DNA of 64,000 nt. Origin: Nocardia alba NBRC 108234. GTDB lineage: Bacteria > Actinomycetota > Actinomycetes > Mycobacteriales > Mycobacteriaceae. The DNA is taken from NCBI RefSeq assembly GCF_001612665.1, contig NZ_BDAX01000002.1:124001-188000 (forward strand). The letters are read 5' to 3'. The translations under genes were made by a program, and so were the position numbers. A model generated the notes under the pieces. That model did not search any database. It was not told the DNA's origin and saw only the letters and a list, made by a program, of their open reading frames with translations. Each line of letters opens with the position of its first letter. Positions within the stretch are counted from its first letter, which is position 1. Below are positions 34,824 through 45,800 of this stretch, piece after piece.

Positions 34824-35210
34824 TCAGGGATGGTTGATGTCGGGAATGATGACCTCGGGCTTGAAGGTGACTTTGTAGTGGTAACGGCTCGCTTCGGCCG
34901 CCTCCAACTGTTCGACGAAGTAGCTCACGTTGCCCGAGAGCCCGAGAAAGTGTTTCTTGTATTCGTCATCTCCGGTCTTGCAGGTCACTTCGAGCTGGTG
35001 ATTCTCGTCCTTGATCGAGCACTTGCCCTCGATGGACAGCAGGTACTTGTCGCTGATCCCGTTGAAGAACACCACGCGACGGTGGATCTTGAACTGGTCC
35101 GCATCCTTGGACAGATTCTTCGACGCCACGTCGGCGTCGCTCGAGCATCCGGTTACCACGATGGCACCCGTTAACACGGCCGCGACAGCGGCGGTCAGCT
35201 TCTTGGTCAT
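34824..35210 (-). CDS. Phage-type beta-sandwich lipoprotein
   Basis: 128-aa lipoprotein. The signal peptide MTKKLTAAVAAVLTGAIVVTGC ends in the lipobox VTGC at Cys22. The mature part, with ADVASKNLSKDADQFKIHRRVVFFNGISDKYLLSIEGKCSI and ...HYKVTFKPEVIIPDI, closely recalls a small lipoprotein family carried by many actinobacteriophages and annotated there as beta-sandwich lipoprotein. Two Cys in KCSI and TCKTG may form a disulfide. No other phage gene is nearby. It could be a prophage relic, possibly protecting against superinfection; the role is inferred. Confidence 0.75.
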   Translation of the reverse strand: MTKKLTAAVAAVLTGAIVVTGCSSDADVASKNLSKDADQFKIHRRVVFFNGISDKYLLSIEGKCSIKDENHQLEVTCKTGDDEYKKHFLGLSGNVSYFVEQLEAAEASRYHYKVTFKPEVIIPDINHP

Positions 35211-35380
35211 TCCCCCACCTCATTCGGTCTTTCTTCGAACCATCATGAGCCTCAGCGATCGAGACCGCCACTGTCGCCAGGGATTCCCGCCCAGGTCAGG
35301 TCGCGCCACGGCGCAGTAGAAGCTCACCCACCGGGCGATCGTGCTCGATCGGCTGTGCGGGACGCACAAACTATCTGGAC

Positions 35381-36619
35381 TCAGATTGTCCGAGTCAGGA
35401 CGTGGGGGTACCAGCGGCAGATGCCGAGGGCGAAGCGCAGGTCGAAGGTGTCGGTGTCGACGGCGATGCCGTAGCGACCGGTGACCTGTTGGATGCGGTA
35501 CTGGACGGTGTTGCGGTGGACGTCGAGGACGCGGGCGGTGCGGGAGTAGCTGGCGCCTTCGGCGAGGAATACGGCGAGGGTGTTGCGCAGGAGTTTCGCC
35601 TTGGCGCCGTCGCGGGCCAGCGGGCCGAGGACGCGGTGGACGAGGTCGGTCAGCTCGTCCGGGTCGTCGGACAGCAGTGCGAAGGGGGCGATCGTGTCGT
35701 AGTGGACGACGGCGGGTGCGGTCTCCCCGGCCGAGACGACCAGTGTCTTGGCTCGGGCGGCGCTGCGGGCCGAGCGCCGGAATCCGGGCAGCCCGTCGCC
35801 GACCGGACCGAGCGCGACCCGCACGGGCAACCCGGCGGCTTCGAGCTGTGCGGTGAGTTCCTGCACCGGGCCGGGTTCCCCGGCCGGAAACCAGAGACAC
35901 AGGGCACGGTCCCCCGATGCCGCGACCAGTTCGCGTCCGCCGGCCCGCATCGCCGACGACAGCAGCTGTCGGGCCTGCTCGAGCGCGCGCACAGCGTCCG
36001 CGCCGGTGACCGTCGACCACACTTCGACCGCGTGGTGCCGCTGGTCGAGTCGGTAGCCCAGCACCTCTTCGGCGGCCGAGACGTCGACGTCGTCGTTGTC
36101 GAGCAGGCGCGTGATCCACTGCTGGCGTGCGGCCTGTCGACTGCTGAGCCAGCGATCTCGTTCCGCCTCGTAGATCCGGCCCATCGATGAGTTGAGCCGA
36201 TCCAGGTAGGTTCCCGCGAACTCGAGAAGCTCCGCGATCCGGGCGGGCTGATCGGGGCCGGGAACGGCGAGGACGAGTCCGATCGCCGCGTCGAGGACCC
36301 GATACTGGCCCAGCCCGTAGGCGCGCAGCAGGATTGTCAGCGGCACACCGCGCCGGGCCAGCCGTTGGGCGTAGGCGGCGGCGCCGGGGGGCGGGCCGAC
36401 GGTGGCCGGGTCGATGTTGTTGGCCAGCACGTACTGCACGGCGGCGATGTTCTCGGCGATGCTGGCGGCTCGCATCTCGGCCAGATCGGCGGCGACGTCG
36501 TTGAGCGGGATCATCTGCTCGGTCACCTGGATGAGTTCGTCGGTGATGGCGTCGACGCGTGGGCCGAGTGCCTGTCCGACCCACACCAGGGATCCGTATG
36601 CCGTCACTCGCACGTCCAT
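35381..36619 (-). CDS. PucR family transcriptional regulator
   Basis: 412-aa regulator. An N-terminal helical region precedes a GGDEF-like/CdaR-type central domain (about residues 170-300), and the C-terminal PucR HTH is AVFLAEGASYSRTARVLDVHRNTVQYRIQQVTG near residues 355-387. Such proteins activate or repress catabolic and secondary-metabolite genes. ATG 36619 has no strong ribosome-binding site, and a later start is possible. It is divergent from the giant NRPS across 251 bases that contain a clear inverted repeat, so it is the best candidate NRPS regulator. Confidence 0.85.
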   Translation of the reverse strand: MDVRVTAYGSLVWVGQALGPRVDAITDELIQVTEQMIPLNDVAADLAEMRAASIAENIAAVQYVLANNIDPATVGPPPGAAAYAQRLARRGVPLTILLRAYGLGQYRVLDAAIGLVLAVPGPDQPARIAELLEFAGTYLDRLNSSMGRIYEAERDRWLSSRQAARQQWITRLLDNDDVDVSAAEEVLGYRLDQRHHAVEVWSTVTGADAVRALEQARQLLSSAMRAGGRELVAASGDRALCLWFPAGEPGPVQELTAQLEAAGLPVRVALGPVGDGLPGFRRSARSAARAKTLVVSAGETAPAVVHYDTIAPFALLSDDPDELTDLVHRVLGPLARDGAKAKLLRNTLAVFLAEGASYSRTARVLDVHRNTVQYRIQQVTGRYGIAVDTDTFDLRFALGICRWYPHVLTRTI

Positions 36620-36722
36620 CTGTTGAACAAAAACTGTCGATCACATTGTGCCATCCGCACAAATTCCGGGCGGATTCGGTCTCGGCGCCGACAAACAAAC
36701 TGGTCAGGTGGTCGTGACAGCG

Positions 36723-36737
36723 TGACATGTGATGTCA
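36723..36737. promoter_or_regulatory. Inverted repeat TGACAT-N3-ATGTCA upstream of the NRPS
   Basis: TGACAT (36723-36728) and ATGTCA (36732-36737) with a GTG spacer form a perfect 15-base element. A second CGTGACA copy directly precedes it. It lies 134-148 bases before the NRPS start, in the region shared with the PucR gene. Confidence 0.5.
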
Positions 36738-36870
36738 TGGTCGCCGAACGCCCCGATATCGACTCCTTCTTGCTTGTTCGACACAGGTCCGCCCAGGTAG
36801 GCCGAATCCGACAGGGTTCGTGGGTCATCGCAGAGCTGTGGGCCGGTTAGCTGAAGGATGTTGTACTCGA

Positions 36871-39800
36871 ATGCGTGAAGCGCGCACCTCTCCACGTGAA
36901 GTTCGTCGTGCGCCGCGCGGTCGAGGCAACCGGAAGTCGAGTACTCCCCTCTTCACCCAGCTGCTGACCGCGGCGGTCGATATCGCGGGTGACGTCGTCG
37001 CCGTGTCCGCTACCTCCGTCGACGGGGAACGCCGCGAACTCACCTATACCCAGCTCGACGAGTACTCGTCGCAACTGGCCAGAGACCTGATCGGGCGCGG
37101 GATCGGCCCCGGCGATCTCGTCGCGCTCGGGTTCACCCGCTCGATCGAATCGGTGGCGGCGGTGTGGGCGGTGGCCAAGACCGGCGCCGCCTACGTCCCG
37201 GTCGATCCGGCGCTGCCCGCCGAGCGGATCGCCTTTCTGCTCGCGGACTCCGGCGCGATCCTCGGACTCACCGGGACGGCGCATCGGGAGAAGCTGGGTG
37301 ATTCGGTCGAGTGGTTCGAACTCGACGCACCTGCCCAGCACGAGCGCGTCACCGCGCACCCCGCTTACCCGATCTCCTATCTCGACCGCGTACGTCCGCT
37401 GACCGATCAGCACCCGGCCTATGTCATCTACACCTCCGGTTCTACCGGCCGTCCCAAGGGTGTCGTCGTGACCCACACCGGTCTGGGTGGGTTGGTCGCG
37501 GCGGCGAGGGAACGCTATTCGGTCGACGAAGGTGACCGTGTCCTGCACGTGTGCTCACCGAATTTCGACGTCTCGGTGCTCGAGCTGCTGGTGACATTCA
37601 ACGCCGGTGCCACGCTGGTGGTCGCACCGTCGACGGTGTTCGGCGGCCCCGAACTCGCCGAGTTGCTCCGGCGCGAAGGGGTGACCCATCTGTTGATCAC
37701 CCCGGCCGCGTTGGAATCTGTCGACGCGCACGGCCTGGAGTCGCTGAGTGTCGTGGTCGTCGCGGGTGACGCGTTCGGTCCGACCCTGGTCGAGCGCTGG
37801 GCCGTGGACCGCGCCTTCTTCAACGGCTACGGCCCGACCGAGGCGACCATCCTCGCCACCGGTACCACCGACCTTCGACCCGGGCAGCCCATCACGATCG
37901 GTACGGCTTTCGCCGGAGTCGGTGCGACAGTGCTGGATTCGCGTTTGCGTCCGGTTCCGGCGGGCGTGGTGGGTGAGCTCTATCTGTTCGGGCCCGCGCT
38001 GGCTCAGAGTTACCGGGGCAGGCCCGCGCTCACCGCCGAACGTTTCGTCGCCTCACCGTTCACCGATTCGCGCATGTATCGGACCGGCGATCTGGTGCGG
38101 CGCACCGTCGACGGCGATTTCGAGTACCTCGGCCGTTCTGATTTCCAGGTCAAGATCCGGGGTTTTCGCGTCGAACTCGGTGAGATCGACGCCGCGCTCA
38201 CCGCCCATCCCGACATCGACTACGCGGTTACGCTGGGCACGAAAGCCGATTCGGGTGCGACCGTGCTGGTGTCGTATGTGCTTGCCCGGCAAGGTGTGTC
38301 GATCGACACCGACGCGGTGGTTCGCTTCGTCAGCACCTCTTTGCCTGGCCATATGGTGCCGACCGTCGTGATGATCCTCGACGAGATCCCGCTGACCTCC
38401 AACGGCAAACTCGACCGCAACGCCCTGCCCGCACCGGTTTTCGGGGCTGTCGGTTCGCGGGCGCCCGAAGGTCCGGTCGAGGTCGCCCTTGCCGAGCTGT
38501 TCACGCAGATCCTGGGTGTGGAGCGGATCGGTGCCGAGGATTCGTTCTTCGCCGCCGGTGGCGACAGCATCCTGTCCATCCAGCTCGTGTCGCGAGCGCG
38601 CAACGCCGGGATCTCGTTCACCCCGCAGGCGGTGTTCGAGCACCGGACGGTCGCCGGGTTGGCGCGGGTGGCGGTGTTGGGTGCCGAGTCCGCGCCCACA
38701 CTGGCCGAACTGCCGGGTGGTGGGGTGGGCGAGGTGCCGTTGACGCCGGTGCTGGCCGCTTCGCTGGCCGGTGGGCGGGTGTTCGGCCGGTTCACCCAGC
38801 AGATGGTCCTGGCTTTGCCCGACGGTATCGATCGACATGGCCTGGTGGACGCGCTCACCGCGGTGATCGATCACCACGACATGCTGCGGTCCGGGCTGCG
38901 TCAGGTCGACGGGCGGTGGGAGTTGCACACCCTGGCGCCGGGCGCGGTGGATGTGGGTGAGCTGCTCGTGCGCGTGGATGTCGCGGCGGGCACCGCCGGG
39001 CTCGGTGAGGTCGCCGATGCCGCGATGGACGCTGTGCTCGCGTCGCTGGATCCGCTGGCGTATCGGATGATCGGGTTCGCGTGGCTGGCCAGGGCCGACG
39101 GCCCCGACGGGTTGGTGGTCGCGGCCAACCACGCGGTGATCGACGGTGTGTCGTGGCGAATCCTGTTGTCGGACTTGGTCGCCGCGTGGGCCCAGGCCGG
39201 TCGGCGAGTGGTCCTGCCGCCGGTCGGTACGTCGTTTCGTCGGTGGGCGCACGGGCTGACCGACGCCGCGACGGGCAGGCGCGCGGAACTCGACTACTGG
39301 CGGCGAACCCTGGCGGTGCCCGACCCGCTGCTCGGTGCACGTCGGCTCGACTCCCGCGATACCGCGTCGACGGTGCGGACCATCAGCGTCGAGGTGTCCG
39401 TCGACATCACCCAGGCGATCCTGACAGACCTGCCCGCCCGGTATCGCGGTGGCGCCGAGGACGGCTTGCTCGCAGCCTTGGCCATGGCCACGCGTATGTG
39501 GCGGGACCGACGTGGTGTCGACGCGCCCGCCACACGCGTCCGGCTAGAAGGCCACGGCCGGGAACAATCCGCGGTCGACGGCGCTGACCTGACCCGCACG
39601 GTCGGCTGGTTCACCAGCATGTATCCGGTCGCTCTCGATCTGAGCGAGGTCGAGGGCGACGCCGCCTGGCACGGTGGCCACGCCGCGGCCGCGGTCGTGA
39701 AGGCCGTCAAGGAACAGCTGCGCGCGGTGCCGGACCGGGGCATCGGGTTCGGCATGCTGCGCCATCTCGACCCGGAATCGGCACCGCGGCTCGACGGCAC

Positions 39801-42800
39801 CCTGGGCCAGATCGGCTTCAACTATCTGGGACGTATCACCGCGGGCGATGCCGACCACAGTTGGTTGCCGACCGCCGGCTGGGGTGAGCCGGTCGCCGAA
39901 CAAGACCCCGATCTGCCCGCTGCCGCCGTCGTCGACATCAATGCTCTGGCCGTCAGCGGCGAGGCCGGCCTGACACTGCGCGCGTCGTTCTCCTACGCCG
40001 CCGGCATCATCGACGAGGCGTCGGTACGGGAACTGGCCGAGTGCTGGACCGCGGCCTTGGCGATCCTCGCCGAGCATCTGCGCGATCCGGCAGCGGGTGG
40101 CCTCTCCCCTTCCGATGTGCCGCTGGTGCAGGTCACCCAGGCAGAACTGGATTCCTGGCATCGCGAACGCCCGCAGTTGACCGATGTGGTGCCGTTGGCG
40201 CCCCTGCAACTCGGTCTGCTGTTCCTGGCTCAGGTGTCGGCGGCCGACCCGTATCTGGTCCAGCTCGCTGTCGAACTCACCGGCGCGGTCGACAGCGACC
40301 GTCTGCGACGAGCGGCGCAAGCGGTGCTGGACCGTCACGCGATTCTGCGCACGGCTTTCGGATCGTCGGCGGCGGGCACACCGGTCGGTTTCGTAGCCGA
40401 GGGGGTGACGGTGCCGTGGCAGATCGTCGACACCGAGTGCGCCGATGCCGACGAGTTCCTCACCGCGCAGGCAAAGGTGGGTTTCGAGCTGTCCGTGGCG
40501 CCGCTGTTGCGCTTCACGCTGTACCGCCGCGCCGAGGGCATGCACCTGGTGTTGACCGCGCATCACCTGCTGGTCGACGGCTGGTCGATGCCGTTGCTGA
40601 TGCGGGAACTGTTGCTGTGCTACGCCACCGACGGCGCACCGGTGGCACTGCCACAGGCACGCCCCTACCGTGACTATCTCGCCTGGCTCGCGCGCCAGGA
40701 CCGTTCCGCCGCGTTGCGCGGTTGGCGCGCGGCCATGGCCGGGCACACGCCGACCCTGTTGACCGCCGCGCTCGCGCCGCCGACCGCGCAGGTCGAGGGC
40801 CACGGGATGTGCACCGTCGAGCTGTCACCGGGCGAGGCCGCGGAGTTGGCGGCCTGCGCCGCGGCCAACGACGTCACGGTCAACACCCTGTTCCAGGCGG
40901 CCTGGGGTGTGGTGCTGGCAGGGGCGTTCGGCCACGACGACGTCGTGTTCGGTGCGGTCGTCTCGGGTCGTCCGCCGCAGCTGGACGGCGTCGACGAGAT
41001 GGTCGGGCTCTTCGCGAACACCGTTCCCGTTCGTGTCCGTTTCCACGGGTCCGCGCCGCTGCGAAACATGTTGTCGCAGTTGCAGGCCGAGCAGATCGCT
41101 GTGCTCGACGGCCATCACCTCGGCTTGGCCGAGATCCAGCGGGCCGCGGGCACCGGCGAGCTGTTCGACACGCTCATGGCCTACGAGTCCTACCCTGTCG
41201 ATACCGAGGGGATGCGGCACGCGCAGAGTTCTCTCGACGGTCTCGAGATCGTCGGCGTTCGCGCCGCCAATGCCACGCACTATCCGGTGGCTGTCGGCGT
41301 CGAGGTGGGCGAGGGTATCCGCGTCGGCGTGCAGTACCGCCGCGATCTGGTCGACGCGGGCATCGCGCAGGCGCTCACGGACCGCCTCCGGGCCACCCTC
41401 GACGCGTTCCTGCGTGCCCCCGATCAGACCGCCGCGCAGCTGCTGGACCGGCTCGATCGCAGCGATGACGTGATCGCGCAGGCGAGCTACTGGCGTTCGG
41501 TTCTGGCGGACCTGCCCGCGCAGCTGCACCTCCCGGCAGACCGCGCGCGCCCAGCGAGCCCCGTGTCGGCCGATGCCCGCGTCCGCTTCGAGATCCCCGC
41601 CGAACTGCATTGCCGCATGCGCGATTTCGCCGATTCCCGGGACACGACCGTGTTCAGCCTGGTGCACGCGGTTTTCGCGGTGCTGCTGGCTCGGCTGGCC
41701 GACACCGAAGATGTCGCGATCGACACCCCGTGCCCGCTGTCCCCCGCTGCCCGCCTGGTGTTGCGGCTTCCGGTGCGCCGTGCCACCTCGGTCGAGGCGC
41801 TGCTGGCCGAGGCGAGCACGGTCGCCCGGCGTGCTTTCGCACGAACCGGGCTGCCGGAGGAGATCTCGAGCACCCGAGCTGTCGGCGAGACATCTCGGCC
41901 GCTGCGGGTTGCGCTGATGTCGGAGGAATGCTCGACGGTGGCTGCCGTGGAGCGCGATCTCGTGCTTTCGCTGCGCGCCCGCGTCGACGGTGACGATCGA
42001 CGATCGGGCGCCGCGGCTGACCACCAGCTGTCTTTCGTGGCAGCGGGACGTACCGTCAACGACGACCCGGCCGGTGCCATCGCCGCCGAATTCGTCTACG
42101 CGAGTGCGCTTTTCGACCGAGCTACGGTCGACGTGTTCGCGCAACGCCTGCTTCGCCTGCTGACAGCGGCGCTCGAACACCCCGAGTCCGCGGTCGGCGA
42201 CCTCACGATCCTCAGCACCGAGGAACACGCGACCCTCACCGCGCGGACCGCGGACACCGACACCGCACTGCTGCCCGATCTGATCGCCCGCGGCAACGCG
42301 CTGGGCCCCGACCGGATCGCCGTCCGGCACGAGGGCCGTTCGATCACCTATGGCGAACTGACCGAGCGGACCGCCCGATGGGCGCGCGTACTGATCGCGC
42401 ACGGGGTCGGCCCCGAAGTCGCTGTCGCCGTTGCCCTTCCCCGGTCCTACGACATGGTCGCGGCCGCGCTCGCCATCGCGGCGGCGGGTGGAACGTATGT
42501 GCCGATGGACCCGCGTAACCCCGCGCATCGCCTCCGGCACCTGGTCTGCGACTCGGGCGCGATACTCGGCATCACCGCCGCCGCGCACCTCGAAGACCTC
42601 CCCGACGAGCTGACCTGGCTGACAGTCGACGACCTCGACCGGGCCGGCACCACCCACCCCTCGACGCCGATCACCGATGCCGACCGTGTCTCGCCGCTGC
42701 GCATCGAGCACCCCGCCTATCTCATTTACACCTCCGGTTCCACGGGTCTACCCAAGGGCGTCACCGTGACCCACACCGGTCTGGCGCCGTTGGTCGAGGA

Positions 42801-45800
42801 GGCGGTCCGCCGCTACCGGCTCGAGTCCGAGCACCGTTTCCTGCATATCTGCGCGCCCTGGTTCGATCCTTCTGTCCTCGAATGGCTGTGCGCGTTCAGC
42901 ACCGGCGCGACGTTGGTGGTCGTCGCGGCCGAGATCGCGGGCGGGATCGACCTCGCGGACCTGCTGGCCGCCGAGTCCGTCACCCACGCCATCATCACCC
43001 CCGCGGTCCTGGGCACGCTCGACCCGGCCGGTCTGCGCGCGCTGGCATCGGTGTCCGTCGGTGGTGACGTGACCACCGCGGAGCTGCTCGCGACGTGGCA
43101 GCCCGGCCGCCGCTACCTCAACGGGTACGGCCCCACCGAGACCACGATCATCTCCTCCTATGCCGAACTCACTGTCGGACAACCGATCACGATCGGCACG
43201 CCGGTGCCCGGCACGCACGCGATGATTCTCGATGCGCGCCTGCACCCGGTCGCGCCGGGTGTCACCGGCGAGCTCTATCTGACCGGCCGCGCGTTGGCAC
43301 GCGGCTACCGCGATCAGCCGACGACGACCTCGGCGAGATTCGTCGCGGACCCGTGGGGTGCGCCCGGTGCCCGGATGTACCGCACCGGCGACCTGGTGCG
43401 CCTGCGCGCCACCGGCGACCTCGACTACCGTGGGCGCGTCGACAGCCAGTTGAAGGTGCGCGGTTTCCGGATCGAGCCGGGTGAGGTCGATGCGGTGCTC
43501 GTCGCTCACCCCGATGTCGAGTTCGCGGTGACGGTGGGACGTCCGGGCCCCACCGGTTCGACCACGCTGGTGTCCTATGTCCTCGCGGCACAGGGTCATG
43601 CGGCCGACCCCCACGCTCTGACCGTCTATGCCGGTGAACGCTTGGCCGCGCACGCGGTGCCGTCGGCGATCGTGGTTCTGGACGCCCTGCCCCTGACTTC
43701 CAACGGCAAACTCGACCGCAACGCCCTGCCCGAACCGGTCCTCACGATCGCCCCCGCCGCGGCACCGACGGGTGCGCGGCAGACCCTGCTGGCCGAGCTG
43801 TTCGCCCGGGTTCTGGGCGTAGCGCAGGTCGGCGCGCACGATTCGTTCTTCGCGATCGGTGGCGACAGCATCCTGTCGATCCAGTTGGTGTCGCTGGCCC
43901 GCGCGGCGGGCCTGGTGTTCACCACCCGCGACGTGTTCGAGCACCGCACTGTGGCGAAGCTGTCCGATATCGCCGCGCTCGACAGCCCGGGGTCGCCGGT
44001 CCTGGCGGAACTGCCGGGCGGCGGTCTCGGCGATGTGGCGTTGACGCCGGTGCTGGCGGATTTCCTGACCACCGGTTCGAGTGACCGTTTCGCGCAGACC
44101 ATGGTGTTGGCGCTGCCCGACGACATCGACCGCGCCGGTCTTCTCGCCACCCTCGCCGCGGTCCTGCGCCACCACGACATGCTGCGCGCGCGCCTGCACC
44201 GAGACAGTGACGATTGGCAGCTCGAAGTCTTGGCGCCCCACACCGTCGACGTGGATTGCCTGCTCACCGAGATCGACTCCGCCGCGGCGATCACCTCGGA
44301 CGAACTGACCCGAATCGGCACCGCCGCGATGGATTCGGCACTCGCGGCACTGGACCCTGCCGCGGCCCGGATGATCGCGTTCACCTGGATCCGCAGGCAC
44401 GGTGCTCGCGATGTGCTCGCGGTCGCCGCGCACCACTACGTCATCGACGGTGTCTCCTGGCGAATCCTGCTGCCCGACCTGGTCGTGGCCTGGTCCCAGC
44501 ACGTCGCGGGTCGTCCGATCGCCCTGCCGCCGGTGGGGACGTCGTTTCGCCGGTGGGCGCACGGACTCGCCGCCGCTGATCGCAGCGCCGAACTCGACCA
44601 TTGGCGAGCGGCCCTGGCCACCCCGGACCCGTTGCTGGGCGCCCGCGCGATCGACAGCCGTCTCGACACCGAAGCGTCGATGCGGTCGATCACCGTGCAG
44701 ATCCCGGCCGAGGTCACCGAACCCCTGCTCACGACGTTGCCCGCGCAATACCGGGCAGGCACCGACCATGCGCTGCTCGCCGCGCTGGCCTTGGCCGTGC
44801 GAGTCTGGCGGGCCCGCCGCGGTGTCGATGCCACGACCCTGCGACTACGGCTCGAAGGTCACGGCCGTCAGGAGGACGCCGTTCCCGGCGCGGACCTGAC
44901 CCGCACTGTCGGTTGGTTCACCACCGTCTATCCCGTCGTTGTCGACCTGGGCGCGATCACGCCCGCGGTCTTCGACGACCAGGCGCTGGCCGCGACGATG
45001 CGCACCGTCAAAGAACAGCTCAGGGCCGTGCCCGACCACGGCATCGGGTTCGGTGTGCTGCGTCGGAACCCGGACACACGAAACCTGTTGTCCGGCAGCA
45101 TCGGTCAAATCGGCTTCAACTACCTGGGGCGCGCGACCACCGCCGCCGAGCCCACCGGCGACACCGCGTGGCTGCCCACCGCCGACCTCGGCGACATCGA
45201 GGTCGAGTACGACCCCGACCTGCCCGCGCACACCGTCCTCGACATCAATGTGATCGCGGTGAGCACGGACACCGGCCTGCGACTGCGAGCGGACTTCCGC
45301 TATGCCACCGGCATCCTGTCCGAGTCCGAGGTCGAGGAGCTGGCCGACGACTGGACAGGCTGGCTGACCGCGCTGGCCGAGCACACCCACCATCCGTGCG
45401 CGGGCGGACTGACTCCGTCCGACGTCGCGCTGGTTCGGGTGTCGCAAAACGACCTGAACACCTGGCGCACCACCCATCCCGGCCTGTCGGATGTGCTTCC
45501 GCTGTCCCCGTTGCAGCACTCACTACTCGCCCTGGGCGACATGCTCGACGAGTCGGTACACGCCTATGTCATCCAGCTCATGGCCGAACTGACCGGCGAG
45601 CTCGACACCGACCGGCTGCGCCGGGCCGCCGCGACCGTGCTGCACCGCCACGCCAACCTGCGCGCGGCCTTCGTCACCACCCCCGACGGCACCCCGGTCC
45701 AGCTGGTCTGCGACATCGTCGAAGCACCGTTTCACCTCGTCGAGACCACCGACGCCGAACTGCCTGCCTTGCTCGCCGCCGATCAGCGGGCCGGTTTCGA

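Noticed and set aside
36620..36870. Iron box (IdeR/DmdR type) that would mark the NRPS as a siderophore synthetase
   Set aside because: No TTAGGTTAG-type palindrome is present. The only strong repeat is TGACAT-N3-ATGTCA. No siderophore transport or hydroxylase gene lies nearby.
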